From assembly GCA_003427395.1 (NCBI GenBank), contig BFEA01000110.1:2256800-2296012 (forward strand): a DNA stretch of 39,213 bases, written 5' to 3'. This stretch comes from Chara braunii. Taxonomy: Eukaryota; Streptophyta; Charophyceae; Charales; Characeae. The position numbers and the translations under genes are program-made. A model generated the notes under the pieces. The model did not search any database. It worked only from the letters and a program-made list of their open reading frames with translations, and was not told the origin of the DNA. How positions within the stretch are numbered: the first letter of the stretch is position 1; each line of letters starts with the position of its first letter. This document shows positions 10,534 through 22,076 of the stretch, one piece after another.

Positions 10534-12110
10534 AAGTTATAATGTACACTTCATGAAAACTGGGCCAAAATTATGCGATGCGTTTTTCATAAACTAGGTT
10601 TGAGGAGAAGATGTTGACCTTAGGATTATGTGTCACAACAAGACAAGAGAAAACTGGTTTTCAAGAAAACATATTAAGCCTTGTGATCCATGTCTCACAA
10701 CAACATATTAGAAAAGAAATATTTCCAAGTTACCCAAACTTAAGGGACCCGAAGAAGCCACGTCAATGACATAATAGTTTTGCAGAAATTTTAAGGTCGT
10801 TCACCAGTACAATAAAGAGACCATGTACGAAATGAAAATTGGTCGGACTTTTTTTTTTTTTTTTTTTTTTAACACGCTCCCGTTTGTGTTAGTGGTGCTG
10901 ATAAGAGCGAAAACTGCTAACACCTAGGGGGGAGCTCCATCTATTGGTGGGGAGCGACACCTGCTGGAAAACGGGTCCAACGTCCCTTACATGGGCATAA
11001 TTCGAACCATATCAGAAAAACAGAGATGTGGAATATTCCTACCAGCATTGATTACCCTGAGGTCCAGGGGATTGACTAAGCAGGATGTTGGGGGGGGGGA
11101 GAACCTCTTCACCCTAAAACCTGGCGCCAGATACCTACTGCTATACCCTAGTTCCTCCCACCGCCTACCTTTGAGATGCACCTTTTACTGATGCTGCTGG
11201 CCCATTCATACCACTGTCGAAGCAAACACCCTTACAAGGGTATTTGCTCATGATTTTGCATTCAATGCAGGATCGACACCGGTTACCATACCGGAAACAA
11301 CCTGAAATGAAAAGTGAGAATTTTTTGGCTTGACGCTGTGAAGCAAACTTCTCGACTATTGAGGTCGAGATCTCTAGGCAATCATATGCCGTGATACGAT
11401 GCATACGACAACAGGTAAGGGTTAGTAAAAATTAAAAGTCTTTGGCCACGAGAGCCGGAGGGTTGGATGAGGACAAGAAAAGGTCATGCGGGAATGCATC
11501 GACTACGATCTAAATCAGTCAAAGGTTCAGGCAGTAAGGGAAGAACAAATTAGATTGAGTCCAGAGGCGTCGGACCGACCGGTATGGGGAAATCTGTTCG
11601 TCGCGCCGCCGTAAGCTCGAAAGCGGACTGAGATAATAGTATAAGCCCCGACCGCGCGGCCAGGGCAGCCAATAGAAATGTGCCACCACCACACCAAGCA
11701 GCGACGGCCGGTGTTGGGCCTCTAAAAATGCCAACTGTTGTCTTCCTTCGCGAGGCCTCGAGTGCCGCACACATCTATCTCTACTGGTGTGGTACCGGCA
11801 TACCCGGTACTTGAGTGTTTTCCCTACCGCAACCCTCAATGTCACAGCCGCAGGCTAGTATCGGTCTTTCAGGCCGTCCACTCAACCAAGTGCCCTTGCG
11901 GGTCACACATACGCTCAAGCCGACAAACACTCAAACAGATACTCAGACCGGCGAGCATGCACACACAGAGACTTAGGAAAAACGGGCTCAGTCCACTGGT
12001 CGGACTGAGCCCCGATACTGTTTATGTACTGAGCTAGCTCAGTAGGTTTAGACATAGGATGGTTAAGTATAGGGTATAGGGAATGAATCCCTCTAATCTC
12101 TGGGCTAGCT
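10534..12110. other. Unassigned DNA with a T-run
   Basis: A run of about 20 T lies at 10851-10870 and a G-run near 11090-11099. Several open frames of 60-108 codons occur on both strands, but none has a recognisable motif. From 11540 to 11900 the DNA becomes GC-richer without a clear gene. Confidence 0.4.
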
Positions 12111-12111
12111 C

Positions 12112-12260
12112 CTTGTTTTTTTTGGTAAGGAGCCGAGGCCGAACCAACCAAGATTTCACTCCGTCCCCATGAGGCCGGGGCTCGAACCCCTGACCTCGGA
12201 TTAGGAGATAGTTACAGTTAGTTAGTCCTCTGAAAAACGAGGGTATTACACTTGGCAGGT
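12112..12260 (-). mobile_element. SINE-like unit with tRNA T-arm, minus strand
   Basis: On the minus strand a perfect B-box, GGTTCGAGCCC (plus-strand 12178-12188), sits inside complementary GGGG/CCCC arms like a tRNA T-stem. A tail ending in an A-run follows (T8 on the plus strand at 12116-12123). This order is typical of tRNA-derived SINEs. No good A-box was found upstream, so the head is degenerate or truncated. No target duplication was identified. Confidence 0.6.
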
Positions 12261-12460
12261 AAATGGTAGTTAGTAGTTAGATTATTTTCCTTTTTCTTTT
12301 AAATTTATTTCGTTAGATTTCATTTTTCTTTCTTTCTTATAATTTCTTATTATTCATTTTCTTCGATCCCGTATTTATTCTCAATAGATTCAGTTGAATG
12401 AATCTGCCTCTAAACCCAAAGCAGATTCCATTTTATCGAACTAAGAGCTTGCCTTCGCGG
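12261..12460. other. T-rich spacer
   Basis: A pyrimidine-rich plus strand with no gene recognised. Confidence 0.4.
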
Positions 12461-12589
12461 AAAGAAAAATGAAAAATCCCGCCTCGATCTCGATCGCGCT
12501 GGGCGTGAAGGAGGTCGCTCATGCGGAGGAGCAAACCGCGATGTGCGAAGGACTTGAATACTGCAACATCGAGATAGAATCACACAAAG

Positions 12590-13025
12590 TTGAGAACCGA
12601 GCGCGAAGGGGAAAAACGGGCTCGCGCGGAAGAAGGAGATGCACGAAGAAGAAGAAGGAGGAGGAAGAGGAAGAAGAAGAAGAAGGAGGAGGAAGAGGAG
12701 GAGAAGGAGGAGAAGGAGGAGAAGGAGAGGAAGAGAGTCGCAGGGAGGTGGCGCATGCGAGCAAAGAGGGTGGCAAGCGAGGGGACACACGAAATAACGC
12801 ATGAAGAGGACGGGAAGGTAACGACGGGGACGAAGATGACCGCGCGGAGGGAGAAAGCATCGCGTGAAGGGAAGGGGAGAGGTCGCACGCACTAGTAAGG
12901 AGGAGAAGAGAAGGATAGGTGAAAGAAGAAGAAGAAGGAGAAGAAGAAGAAGAATGAGAAGAAGAAGAAGAAGCGAAAGAAGAAGGAGGGGAAGAAGGGG
13001 AAGGAGAAGGAGCGGAGAGAAACGG
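12590..13025. repeat. Purine-rich (GAA/GGA)n low-complexity tract
   Basis: Long runs of GAA, GGA and GAG triplets on the plus strand (densest at 12640-12735 and 12915-13015) give overlapping open frames rich in E/R/K on one strand and S/L/P/F on the other. These are composition artefacts and are not called as genes. A polypurine-polypyrimidine tract of this length could form triplex DNA. Confidence 0.9.
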
Positions 13026-13140
13026 GGAGGAATACACACCTAACCGCATCCACCATATGCGAGGGAGGAGGTTTGCGGTGGGTATCGGGCGCTAACGACA
13101 CAGACAACGAAAGAGAGAAAGAGTGAGCAACGCAGCAGTT

Positions 13141-13150
13141 GGCAGGTAAG
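13141..13150 (+). promoter_or_regulatory. Candidate 5' splice site, plus strand
   Basis: GGCAG|GTAAG matches the eukaryotic donor consensus. It is the only such strong plus-strand site in this region; the others nearby are on the minus strand. An exon for it has not been defined. Confidence 0.3.
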
Positions 13151-13246
13151 TCTCTGAAACTCGCGGGCGACCTTGAGGTTTTCCTACGAAGGAAATGGGA
13201 AAGTCGAGTGAGCTTTCCGATAGAACACAAGAATGTGTACTGCGCA

Positions 13247-13268
13247 TTTGTGTGTGTGTGTGTGTGTG
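13247..13268. repeat. (GT)n microsatellite
   Basis: An alternating TG run of about ten units is followed by a GA-rich stretch. Confidence 0.9.
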
Positions 13269-13504
13269 AAAGAGAGAGGGAGGAGCGAAAGAAAAATAAA
13301 AGTAAAGGATGCGCGAGAGGAGATGAGCGACTACGCGGTCAGGTGTGAAGTGATAAGAAACCGGTGCGTGGTGATAAAGAAAACGAACGCATATCACACA
13401 CACAAAGAACGAGTGAGAGTGCTTACCTGGTTGCCTGCCTCCCGCCGTGTGTAATGCTTGTATTAGATTAGTAACTAGTTGTAAGATAACGGACATACAT
13501 CTAT

Positions 13505-13590
13505 CATAATTTTATTATCATTATTATTATTTATTATTTTTACCATTATTATTATCATTGTTAGTTATAATTATTATTATTATTTATTAT
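13505..13590. repeat. Imperfect (ATT)n tract
   Basis: An interrupted ATT/TTA triplet repeat within intron-like DNA. Confidence 0.9.
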
Positions 13591-14192
13591 GATTGTATTT
13601 GAAGGTTCCACGCATTCATTACAAAATCAAGAGAGAGCGAGTGAAAGAGAGAGGGAGATCTCCTACCTGGGCTGACGCGTCCTACACTGATGAATCCTGC
13701 GAACCGATTGTCGGGGTCGAAGGGCCTGAGTAACCTTCTTAAGGATCACGTGACAGGGATAGATCGTTGGTCTTGGACAGGAAAATGCCCAGTAAGCGCG
13801 AATCATCAGCTCGCGCTGATTACATCTCTGCCCTTGGTACACACCGGCCATCGCTGCTGCCGATTGAATGGTCCGGTGAAGTGTCTGGAGCACAATAATT
13901 CCAGTGGTATGCTGCTGGGGATGTTGTGAGAAGTTCATTGAACTTGATCATTTAGAAGGGAGGATGAGACACGTAGAAGAAGGAGAGGAATAAGAGGAGG
14001 AAAAAAAAAATAGAGGAAGAGGAGGAAGAAGGAGAAGGAGATGAGGAACGAGCGTGAAGAGACATACAAGGAGGAAGGAAAATTGAAGTTGCGGATGCGA
14101 TGCACGACCCGCTTTGGCTATGTCGGACCAAAAGGGTAACCCGTATACATGTATTTTCACTACATTTGTTGTTTTCATTTTTTTGTGATGAA

Positions 14193-14193
<1 letters not shown>

Positions 14194-14278
<85 letters not shown>

Positions 14279-14280
14279 TT
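14194..14280. repeat. (ATT)n microsatellite, long
   Basis: Nearly pure ATT triplets for about 85 bp, with one ACC interruption near 14234. Confidence 0.97.
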
Positions 14281-14387
14281 CTATTACTATCATGTTTCTT
14301 GGTCATGATTGCGACTGGGTATACGTGAGAAAACAGAGAGGAGGAAAAGGGAGGGGGGCAGCATGAACGAATAGGAGAGTCACTTAC

Positions 14388-14572
14388 CTTGGGTATCCGA
14401 GCTCGTGAAAATTGAACTGTCGACGTGGGAATGACCAAAAGTCGGGCTATGGCTCCCGATACTGCAACAACTCGACTGGATGTGCTGGTGAAAATTTCGA
14501 CGAACACAGTTTGTCATAGCCCCTCGTTTCTTGTCCTCTTCTCACTATCTCCCTACGGTCTACCAGACAGCT
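14388..14572 (-). other. Exon-like module Y, copy 1
   Basis: On the minus strand a pyrimidine-rich tract ending CAAACAG (acceptor at 14573-14575) precedes this 185-bp block, which ends at a donor CAAG|GTAAGT (14387 onward). The first ~90 bp resemble 3626-3714. In the frame shared with that copy it reads S-C-L-V-D-R-R-E-I-V-R-R-G-Q-E-T-R-G-Y-D-K and stays open for about 45 codons before a TAG; another frame is open to the donor. The protein family is not recognised. The defined acceptor, donor and second copy make this the best exon candidate in the block. Confidence 0.5.
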
Positions 14573-14699
14573 CTGTTTGAAGGGAGAGAGAAAGAGAGAA
14601 AATGAGAGAGAGAGAGAGGACAGACAGACAGTCAGATAGGCAGACAAAGCGCAGACAAAAACAATCAGACCAACACAGACTCAGGGAGAGAGAGAAGGA

Positions 14700-14714
14700 T
14701 GATGATGATGATGA
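14700..14714. repeat. Short (GAT)n run
   Basis: Five ATG/GAT triplets next to the module X donor. Confidence 0.8.
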
Positions 14715-14729
14715 CGTGAAGATACGTAC

Positions 14730-14835
14730 CTGGTACATGAAGAGAGGTCGGCTATGGTGTTGACCGTCGTATACATTGGTCTTCGAGAGTTTGAAGTGAG
14801 CCTGCTGTGTGAACACAACTGTAGGTAGTATAGTC
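14730..14835 (-). other. Exon-like module X, copy 1
   Basis: On the minus strand the block encodes F-K-L-S-K-T-N-V-Y-D-G-Q-H-H-S-R-P-L-F-M-Y-Q and stops exactly at a donor CCAG|GTACGT. A related block lies at 34854-34960 and shares T-N-V-Y, Q-H-H-S and M-Y-Q at the same distance from its own donor. Conservation up to the splice site argues for a real exon. The frame is open for well over 60 codons upstream. No known domain was recognised. Confidence 0.55.
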
Positions 14836-15276
14836 GGGTAGAGTATGCAGGACGGGGCGCATGGCAGTCCTTGGGTGCGATTGGCTTTTGTGTGTTGGGG
14901 AATGAGGGTGTGAGTGAGGCGAGAGACATACCTGGTAGTGGAAGTGTACGACACTGGTTGCTGTATGCTCGTTCTACGGGAAAACTGTTGTTGTCATCAT
15001 TCGACACTATAGTATAGGCTAAACAGGGTCTGCCAACTCTATAGTCCGAGCGACAGACACCAGATTGGAGATCAACATTGGTTCTTCGTTGACCATGATG
15101 ATGGGACTTATTTCAGCATTGTCAATTACGAACTCGTGGTGTGCTCTTATTTGGTGAAACTCGTAATGCAATTTTGCTGTTGATTCGAAGACACGACTAT
15201 CTGGTCTCATGCATAAGGTGCTGTGTGATTACTGAGATCCCCTATCGTTCGTTCTTCCTGCATTTTATCTAAATTA

Positions 15277-15277
<1 letters not shown>

Positions 15278-15315
<38 letters not shown>

Positions 15316-15352
15316 GTTATTATCATCGATTATCATTATTATTATTATTATA
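15278..15352. repeat. (ATT)n microsatellite, interrupted
   Basis: Two ATT runs are separated by an ATCATCGATTATC-like interruption at 15321-15334. Confidence 0.95.
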
Positions 15353-15649
15353 GTTTCAGCTACATAGTACGCAGGAAATAGTGAACACGGGAGGGAATTG
15401 GGAAGAGGATACTTACCTGGCCGGGGCCTTCCGCCTTGGTGCTTCGTAGTACGTGGTCCGTGCTTCGGTGCTTTGAGGTACGTAAGTCGATGTTCTACGT
15501 GAATTTGGTGTGCTACGTGCTTGGTGCACTGTGGGTTCATGGTGGATTCGGTGCATGGTGGTATGCGCTCATGGTTCACGAATCAGCGGCCCATGGTATT
15601 TCGTGCTCCGTGCTTAGTGCTTTAGTGCTTCATACTTTGTGAGTTAGAG

Positions 15650-15925
15650 AGAAAGAGAGAGAGAGAGGAAAGAAGAAAGGAAGAAAAGACAGGTACCTGC
15701 AACAAGAGGGCAGGTGAATGGACAAGTTGGACGCCAACAGAGCAAATAAACAGTCGGGTATAGACAAACAGTGGACAAACGCAGACAGGAAGCCAAACAG
15801 ACACAAACTGTCAAATCAAACAGGCACAGACAGCCAGACAGGCAGACAAGACACAGACAAATACAAGCAGACAGACAAGACAGAAACAAACAAGACAGAA
15901 AGAGAGAAAGAGAGAGAGTGGAAGA
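15650..15925. repeat. GA-rich and CAGACA-rich low-complexity tract
   Basis: GAGA runs at about 15650-15690 and 15898-15920 flank a stretch rich in CAGACA/GACAAA hexamers (15770-15895). The open frames here follow from the composition. A minus-strand donor-like CAG|GTACCT lies near 15694. Confidence 0.75.
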
Positions 15926-16410
15926 GGCTCGTAAAGATGCACGTTGTCGGAGGGCACGGTGTCCCGGCCCTCCATTGTGTACCAGTTCCTCGCGCAGTGC
16001 CAGTCCCTTGCCGCGACAGACTGATCCCTAGGCTCATCTCGTGCTGTTTAGGTCTGGTGCCTGGATTATCCTCGGCGCGGACCGGCCCCGGTGGTGTAGC
16101 CCTCAGCAAAAGGGTGCGCCACAGGGCTTTCCATTGGTCCACGCAGGCTCGACGCCCTACTGTACAGTAGAGAACAACCGGCCTGTGGCCGTGGTAGCCG
16201 TCGGGTTCGCCCTGGGACGCGGAGGTGAAAAGACTGGCGCAGTCTTTTCTACTGCGCGCCGAGTGACCTTCTGCCAAGTTATGGGTTAGGTATTGCTGTC
16301 GGAAAAAGAAGAAAATGTCAAATCAAAACTCGTTTTCTTTTGTATGGGGAAATCTGGTGGCCTTGGACCGCTGTGATGCTGTGGTTCCCTTTCCGATTTT
16401 GAACTGCCGT

Positions 16411-16437
16411 CATTATTATTATTATTATTATTGTTAT
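16411..16437. repeat. (ATT)n microsatellite
   Basis: Pure ATT triplets followed by GTTATT. Confidence 0.95.
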
Positions 16438-16797
16438 TACCACTAAAATTCCCTATTTTCGGGTTTCCGCCTGTCGGCCTACCACTTCGTAGGGAAAGGG
16501 GGCGCCGATTCGGGTTTCGGACCCTAACTGCGGTCTTATGGCCTGGGTTTACTGGTCCCTTGTATATCACCTGTACCAGACTTGCTTGTCCGAACCGTGC
16601 GGACCCCGATGGCCAGGTTAAGAGGCAGATACAGTAAGGACTAAAAGGAAAAAGAAGAAAAAAAATAGTAGAAGAGAGAAAAGGAATGGAAAAGGTTGAA
16701 AGTCGGGTGCTAGATTTGCGCGTGAGCGTGGATCGCTGTTTAGGCAAGGGTGCTGCGCGGAGAAATTCTGGGACTCCACCCTTTTCTTTTCAGCGAT

Positions 16798-16800
16798 TAA

Positions 16801-16831
<31 letters not shown>
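16798..16831. repeat. (ATT)n microsatellite
   Basis: A pure TTA/ATT triplet run. Confidence 0.95.
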
Positions 16832-17456
16832 GACACTGTTCATTCGATCAGTTGTGCCGCGGGAAGGCCAACGGTCCAATTTTCAAGTGCGGTTGTAGTC
16901 TGTGGCTCGAACGGAACTGACTGGTCATTTCCATATTGGTGGTCGGGAGGGCTGATCTGGTGCTGCGCGATAAGACCCCAAAAGGAGGGCGGCCCACGGC
17001 CGCATCGGTAGGAGGCCTATCACTCCCCTCTGTGGAGAGTCATAAGTCCCCTCCTTTCCATCAGACACGGGCACCCAACAGAAATAGCACAGTGCTCTCT
17101 TTTAAGGTGAGAACCCGGACGATCGGGATCTCGTTATGAGGCCATCGCTTCATGGTCGCAGTCGCTTCTCGGCGAGGCGAAGCGACGGGGGTCGATAGCA
17201 GAAAGTCTGCAGTCGTCGGTGGTCACTGAGACTTCGCTATTTTTATTTTGATCCGTTTTTATTCTATTGTTTATTTCATTTAATTAATTATATGGCCCCA
17301 GATTACTGATGAGCAGAGCTTCAGAGGGTACCTCGTTTAGAACGTTGGCGTCACAGCATACTACCGATCGTATAAAAAGGTAAAAAGCGGACTGAGACTT
17401 GGCTATCTAGTGGCTGATCAGGCGGACTGCTTCGTGACGTTAGTGCACCAGCCACT

Positions 17457-18062
17457 TTGTTGTGCGAGCGCCAATCGACCGAGGTGAAGGGTACAGAACA
17501 GCGGACGTTTAGCGGATGCGATTGTTTGTGCCTAGGACCAAGGTTTTGTCTGATTCTGAGACCAGTCATGGCGCTACACGGCTCTAGGCCTGACAGTTGG
17601 CGGCACACGGTGCGCTGGGTTCTAGTGTCGGGTGAAGGCCCTCTGATTACGACGACTCTGAACTATGATGGGGGAGAGGTAGTTCGACTGAAGGTCTGCA
17701 TAGAAGGGGGGAGAGAGGAGGAGATGCGAAGTGACCAGAGGCTGCAGGCTGCCATCTCCGAAGCGCGCGACAGGGCGGAACGGAGGTGTAGACGAGACGG
17801 GGTGACCGTGGGCTTGAGGGTGACGGTCATCTATCATGAGACTGAGTCGTTAACTGCGACCGAGACAAGGGAGGAACAGCATAACGAGAGAGTCTCAGGC
17901 GGGGAGAGTGAAATGAGTGAGGTGGACCGGGAAACGGATCTCAGGTCTTGGAACAGACCTGAGGAGATCCAAAGGCACCATCGAGCCGTGGAGCCGATGG
18001 AAAAAGGACCTGAGGCCAGCTCTCGACAACTCACGCCCAGAGACCGCGGAACAAAAAAATAG
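17457..18062 (+). CDS. Hypothetical protein, 201 codons, weakly F1-like centre
   Basis: This is the longest frame in the 13-19 kb block that is not simple repeat. It starts at ATG 17457 and ends TAG 18060-18062. The N-terminal ~60 residues are basic and cysteine-containing. The middle (about residues 75-145) reads as a strand (VVRLKVCIEG), a charged helix rich in Arg and Ala, then a strand (GLRVTVIYHETE). That strand-helix-strand layout resembles family F1 at 22-27 kb, but few residues are identical. The last ~60 residues are charged and low in hydrophobics. It could be an exon, a diverged F1 homologue or a chance frame in GC-rich DNA. Confidence 0.35.
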   Translation: MLCERQSTEVKGTEQRTFSGCDCLCLGPRFCLILRPVMALHGSRPDSWRHTVRWVLVSGEGPLITTTLNYDGGEVVRLKVCIEGGREEEMRSDQRLQAAISEARDRAERRCRRDGVTVGLRVTVIYHETESLTATETREEQHNERVSGGESEMSEVDRETDLRSWNRPEEIQRHHRAVEPMEKGPEASSRQLTPRDRGTKK

Positions 18063-18900
18063 CAGAACAAGGGGAAAGGACGTGTGTGAGGCAGCGGCAC
18101 GGGTAGTAGACTATTGGTCATTCACAAGACGGGGTACGAGCTACGGGGCGGTGACATGCGTACGCATGGCACAGCCGAAGGGTGAGTGAGAGGGAGAAAG
18201 TCGGTTGATGTCAAAGCTAGCGGGCAGTGCACGAGAAGAAAGAGTGAGCCTACTGCGCTCGTCAGAGAGGGGGAACAGGACGAATCTCGAAACAGAGGCA
18301 AGTGCAGTAGGACAGAGACATGCTGGGAGACTCGTCTCACACGTGGCTTGTGTCCTGGGGGAGAGCAAGAGGGCGGTCAACGGGAGCCGTGCGATGTATG
18401 TGAGTTGGAGATGCTGACGTCAACCGGACTGCAGTGTGTGATCGAAAAGAGAGAGGATCGTATAGAGCGCGACTGACGTCAAGCGTTAGGCGCTCTCATA
18501 CGGCGTCTTGCGCCTGCTGCAGTGTTGGTAAAGACAAGCGAGAGAGTGAGGGGAGATGAGGGACGTGCCGCGTGTGTGTGCAACTGACACATGGCGCGGC
18601 CCAAAGGGGCGCGAAGAGAAGGTCAATTCGAAGTAGACAGGGTCGCGGAGGTGACTAGTGTGTGAGTGAGAAACCTGGTTTGGGAGACATTCTTGTCTGA
18701 CCGCGTACCCTCCTCATCCTTTCCTAAGCTTTGTTTGTCTGGCCAGGTGTGGTTCGTGAGTCAGAAAACCAACGAGAGACGGAATAGGTTGTGGATGTTG
18801 AACTACGTACCTGATGGGAAACTGATGCAGTCGCTCTCGTAATTTTTCAGAGGGTTGAACAACAACCACAAATCAGTAATAGTGAAAGAAGGGGAAGCTT
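18063..18900. other. GC-rich unassigned DNA
   Basis: Short frames on both strands, none recognised. A minus-strand donor-like CAG|GTACGT lies near 18809, similar in form to those at 13.4-15.4 kb. Confidence 0.4.
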
Positions 18901-21352
18901 TGCGCACCAGGTTGTTTGGTTCTATCAGAGTTGCGCACGAGATGACGGTTGAATGATGAAGGGCCACCGTTCACTGCGTGGCCAGCGACCAGCATATGGA
19001 AGGTAGTCAGATCTCTATGGAATGGTCAATATATGGGAAAGCAGTTAACGTCATCCATTTCGTCGAGCATCTTCGACTGACTTACAGGAAACTGAGGGCT
19101 TCTTGGGTTACTTTCCAATTCATTCCTCAACCCATTTCTTGGTTCTACTTCTCAGTTTCGTTTATCAGTTCTTTTTCTCGGCTTACTTCGTGGCGCTACT
19201 TCTCGTACTTTCAATATTTGTAGTGCGCCCACGATGTTACCAACCTTCTGCCTATTGAGTTGTTTAGGCAGGACCTTGTGTAGAAGGAATCACGTGGTAA
19301 AGCAGCAAGGGTGATTGGCGAAAGAAGGGTTAGGGTCATCAGATAACTCTCGTAGTGAGCGGGACTCGGTCTGTTTTTGCGTTGGCTTCACCATGACGGT
19401 TAAGACTTTATAATGCATCTGCTGATATCATTTGGAATAATTCGGGGTATCTCTTGCAGCTTATTCCGAGTAGTAAGCATTGAACAGATCATTGATCGGG
19501 GAAAGCGTGATCTCGATTATAGTCACCGAAGTGAGAGAATAGTCATTTTCGGGTGCGACAATGCCTGTTATTCAATTTGATCATCTTCCATTTGCCTGAA
19601 AACTGTATTTCAATAATAAGTAGTCTGTTGGGTGATGCCACGGATGAATAGTCGCTTGTACCTGCAGTAAGATCATCCAATGCTAGTGGGAGTTAATCAC
19701 CTCTTTCGTCTGGTATAAGCGATGATCTGATAGAATGTTCAGAAATCCAGTGAGTTTGAGATTTTTGTTTTGAGTTACGGTGAAAGGCAAGATTCTATTT
19801 TCTATACTTTTACTTGACTTCCACATTTCACGTTTGTAATGTGTTTTGATGACTGGAGTAATTACGAGTTGCTGTTATGAGTCTTGATTGGAGGCAGTCA
19901 ACTGACTCTGGCAAGCTTCTCAATGAGTACTGAGTTCACAGTACTCGTTAGGGAATCTCCGACCCATATGCTAAAATTCACTTCTTCTAAAAGAAGCAAA
20001 AGCTACCGAACTCAGAAGAACTCAGAAATGGCTTGATGGGGAAAAAGCGTGCAGTGCTCAGAAAAGTGTCGTATTTGCTTGTTAAATTCTTGATTGACGG
20101 GGACTAACTCCGGTGTTTTGTCTGTATCAGTCCAGCTTCGGTAAAAGGTCTCTCAAAGTAAGATCGTTAGTCGTTCTCCCTCTTTGCAGAGAGTGATTAA
20201 CTCCATTATGTTGAACTGGAAGTGGCGGTGAGCTTTTGCCTTCACGCACGGAGATGAGACATGTGTTAGCCCGGATTAGTGCTTGACCCTACTACGTTCA
20301 GTGTAAAGTGCAGAGCTTGGAATGGGGAGATATCTTTCTCCTTTCCTTATGAATGCGGACCGAACGTGGAACGATACTCAATGAGGGCACTAAAGTATTT
20401 GGGTTATCTAGGACTATTATGTAGGTACGTAGGTTTGATTATTTAAATCTTGACTGTGTATAAGGGGACTAGTCTGTGCCCAGTTCTTAATAACACGTTT
20501 CATTCCTTCTTGCGTATTATGCCACATGTATGGCGTAAGGAGCGAGGTAGATGACTGTCGAGTTCTATATCGAGAGAGCTGACTAAGCTGCGGAAACGGA
20601 TTGAGGGTCTTCTTTTTTGGATGCATGCTTTAACTTTGGGATGTCCGTTAAGTTAAGTTACGCATGCACGGGGTCAATGGGTGACACACACGTTCCAGGT
20701 ATCTCCCGAGTAAACACTCCCTTTGTTAACGAGCCGTGAAAAGGACAGGAAAAGCTTACGCTGGTAGTCACGTTTGAACGCCATAGGGTCCAACGGCAGG
20801 AGCTCACCTCAGTAGTTGATGAGTGATTCTTACCTCAACGTTAAACCTGTCTGTGCTAACTCCTTGTGCTCCAATCGTCCGGGGAGTTGGCTAGTCTTGT
20901 CCCCAAGCTCACATGGGAAGAAAACAACTCTGAGTACTGGCTTACTGGGTAGCCGCCTATCGAAGGGAGTTTGGATGTATTAAAACGTCTGAAGTCTTCA
21001 CCACCCTAGAGCAGGTTCGGATGATCCTCAAAGAGAGCGACAAGCAGTTTACGAGCGAAATCTCTTGAGTAAGGGGCGTTGTCTCGATTGATGGTATAAC
21101 TCAGTGGAACGACCGTTACTGCATTTTGGCTGGTACTCAGGAGTTGTACCCCTGTCAGTGAACTCAGTATTACGATAACCACTGTAGAGTGTAAATGTCT
21201 GTGAGGTCCCGTTCCCACATCCGTGTAGTATGCACGCATAGGGAGCTTCTCACGAAGCTAGGACCAGCCCGTGATTTGAGCATCATGGAGTAAGACTTTC
21301 CTTTCAAGCAGAAAGAATGGAACGTCAGATTACGAATTAGAGGGGAACAAGG
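18901..21352. other. Long stretch without a recognised gene
   Basis: Only short frames with no motif are visible. Around 20930-21065 one plus-strand frame ends in a segment reading FTTLEQVRMILKES, faintly like the end of family F1 proteins, but this is too weak to call. No RNA gene, microsatellite or LTR-like end was seen. Confidence 0.4.
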
Positions 21353-21728
21353 TCGCTAACCGAACACTGACTGAGCTCCGATCAACTGTCAGCTGACTGC
21401 CGAGTAACTCCTCATCTTAGAACTAAATATCATTGATTAATTGCTGATTGGAAGGGGGGGCGGACTGGTTGCTGCAGATATNTCTGTTGGCTGATTGTTG
21501 ATTAATCACTGAGANTGCAAACTAAAGCTAATGGAAGAATTACTTACTCCGGGCCGAGCCTTTCTCAAGCAGGCTAGGTGCCAGGATGAGAACCAGACGC
21601 TGCTGGGGTTGCTGTTTGAAAACCGGGTGCCTTTTGAATAATTGGCTGGGGGCTGTTTGTATGCACGCTATCATCAANTCCTNGTTATTCCTTTCCTGAC
21701 CTGATTGACGAAATCAAGCACAATGGCT

Positions 21729-21900
21729 TCAACCGGTTGACAGATGACCCATTTCCCCTTTTGCTTGATTTACAGTCTCAGCGGAAGAATAAGTGCTGTG
21801 TAGTCCCTCATTCGATCCATAAATGTAAATCGTATACTCAATGGCTTTCTGTTCATTCACTAGCTTCAACGCCCACTCTCTCATCATTACAATTTGGGAT
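21729..21900 (-). pseudogene. F1 family fragment in left arm, antisense copy
   Basis: This is the mirror image of the 3' part of the F1 gene at 22077-22340 and lacks about the first 31 codons because the inverted repeat ends at 21900. Relative to the right arm it has one amino-acid change (S for N) and two silent changes. Without a start it cannot encode a full protein. It exists only if the inverted repeat is real. Confidence 0.6.
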
Positions 21901-22076
21901 GACTAGATGGTTTTGTGCTTTGCATGATTCAAGGTACTCTAAGCTGTGCAGAAGCCTGAAGAGAAGCTCAATAAAGTGACTCTAAGTGCGAGTGAGTGAA
22001 AATCCTCCCTGACTAAAGCCGCAGTAATGAGGGATGGTCGGCGAGTTTACTAGCCCTGGATCTAAGTGTTTTTGCA

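Larger units (their letters stand above)
13419..15420 (-). other. Candidate multi-exon gene or pseudogene region, minus strand
   Basis: Read on the minus strand, at least six strong donor-like sites are spaced through this block: near 15413 (CCAG|GTAAGT), 14931 (CCAG|GTATGT), 14729 (CCAG|GTACGT), 14387 (CAAG|GTAAGT), 13673 (CCAG|GTAGGA) and 13426 (CCAG|GTAAGC). CT-rich intron-like DNA follows several of them on the minus strand. One acceptor-donor pair defines module Y (14388-14572), and a donor-ended module X occurs at 14730-14835. No continuous protein can be assembled by eye and no known domain is recognised, so this may be a gene, a pseudogene or a non-coding spliced transcript. Confidence 0.4.
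15940..17456. other. GC-richer unassigned DNA with two (ATT)n tracts
   Basis: Open frames of 60-150 codons occur on both strands without recognisable motifs. A strong hairpin-like stretch lies near 17155-17190 (CGCTTC...GAAGCG). No gene is called. Confidence 0.4.

Noticed and set aside
11165-11404. Minus-strand frame with CRSCIECK, briefly considered an integrase zinc finger
   Set aside because: No His pair at the right distance and no catalytic-core motifs nearby; the two-Cys pattern alone is not enough.
12410-13049. Long open frames of up to 209 codons on both strands
   Set aside because: Amino-acid make-up (poly-E/K/R or poly-S/L/P/F) follows directly from the GAA/GGA purine tract, with no motif.
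11583-16357. 15-base match between 11583 and 16343 regions and a 14-base match between 11620 and 17384 regions
   Set aside because: Isolated matches of this length are expected by chance in a 39-kb window, and flanks do not align.
21737-21979. Plus-strand 80-codon frame in the left arm
   Set aside because: It is the antisense of the F1 fragment, which has family support.
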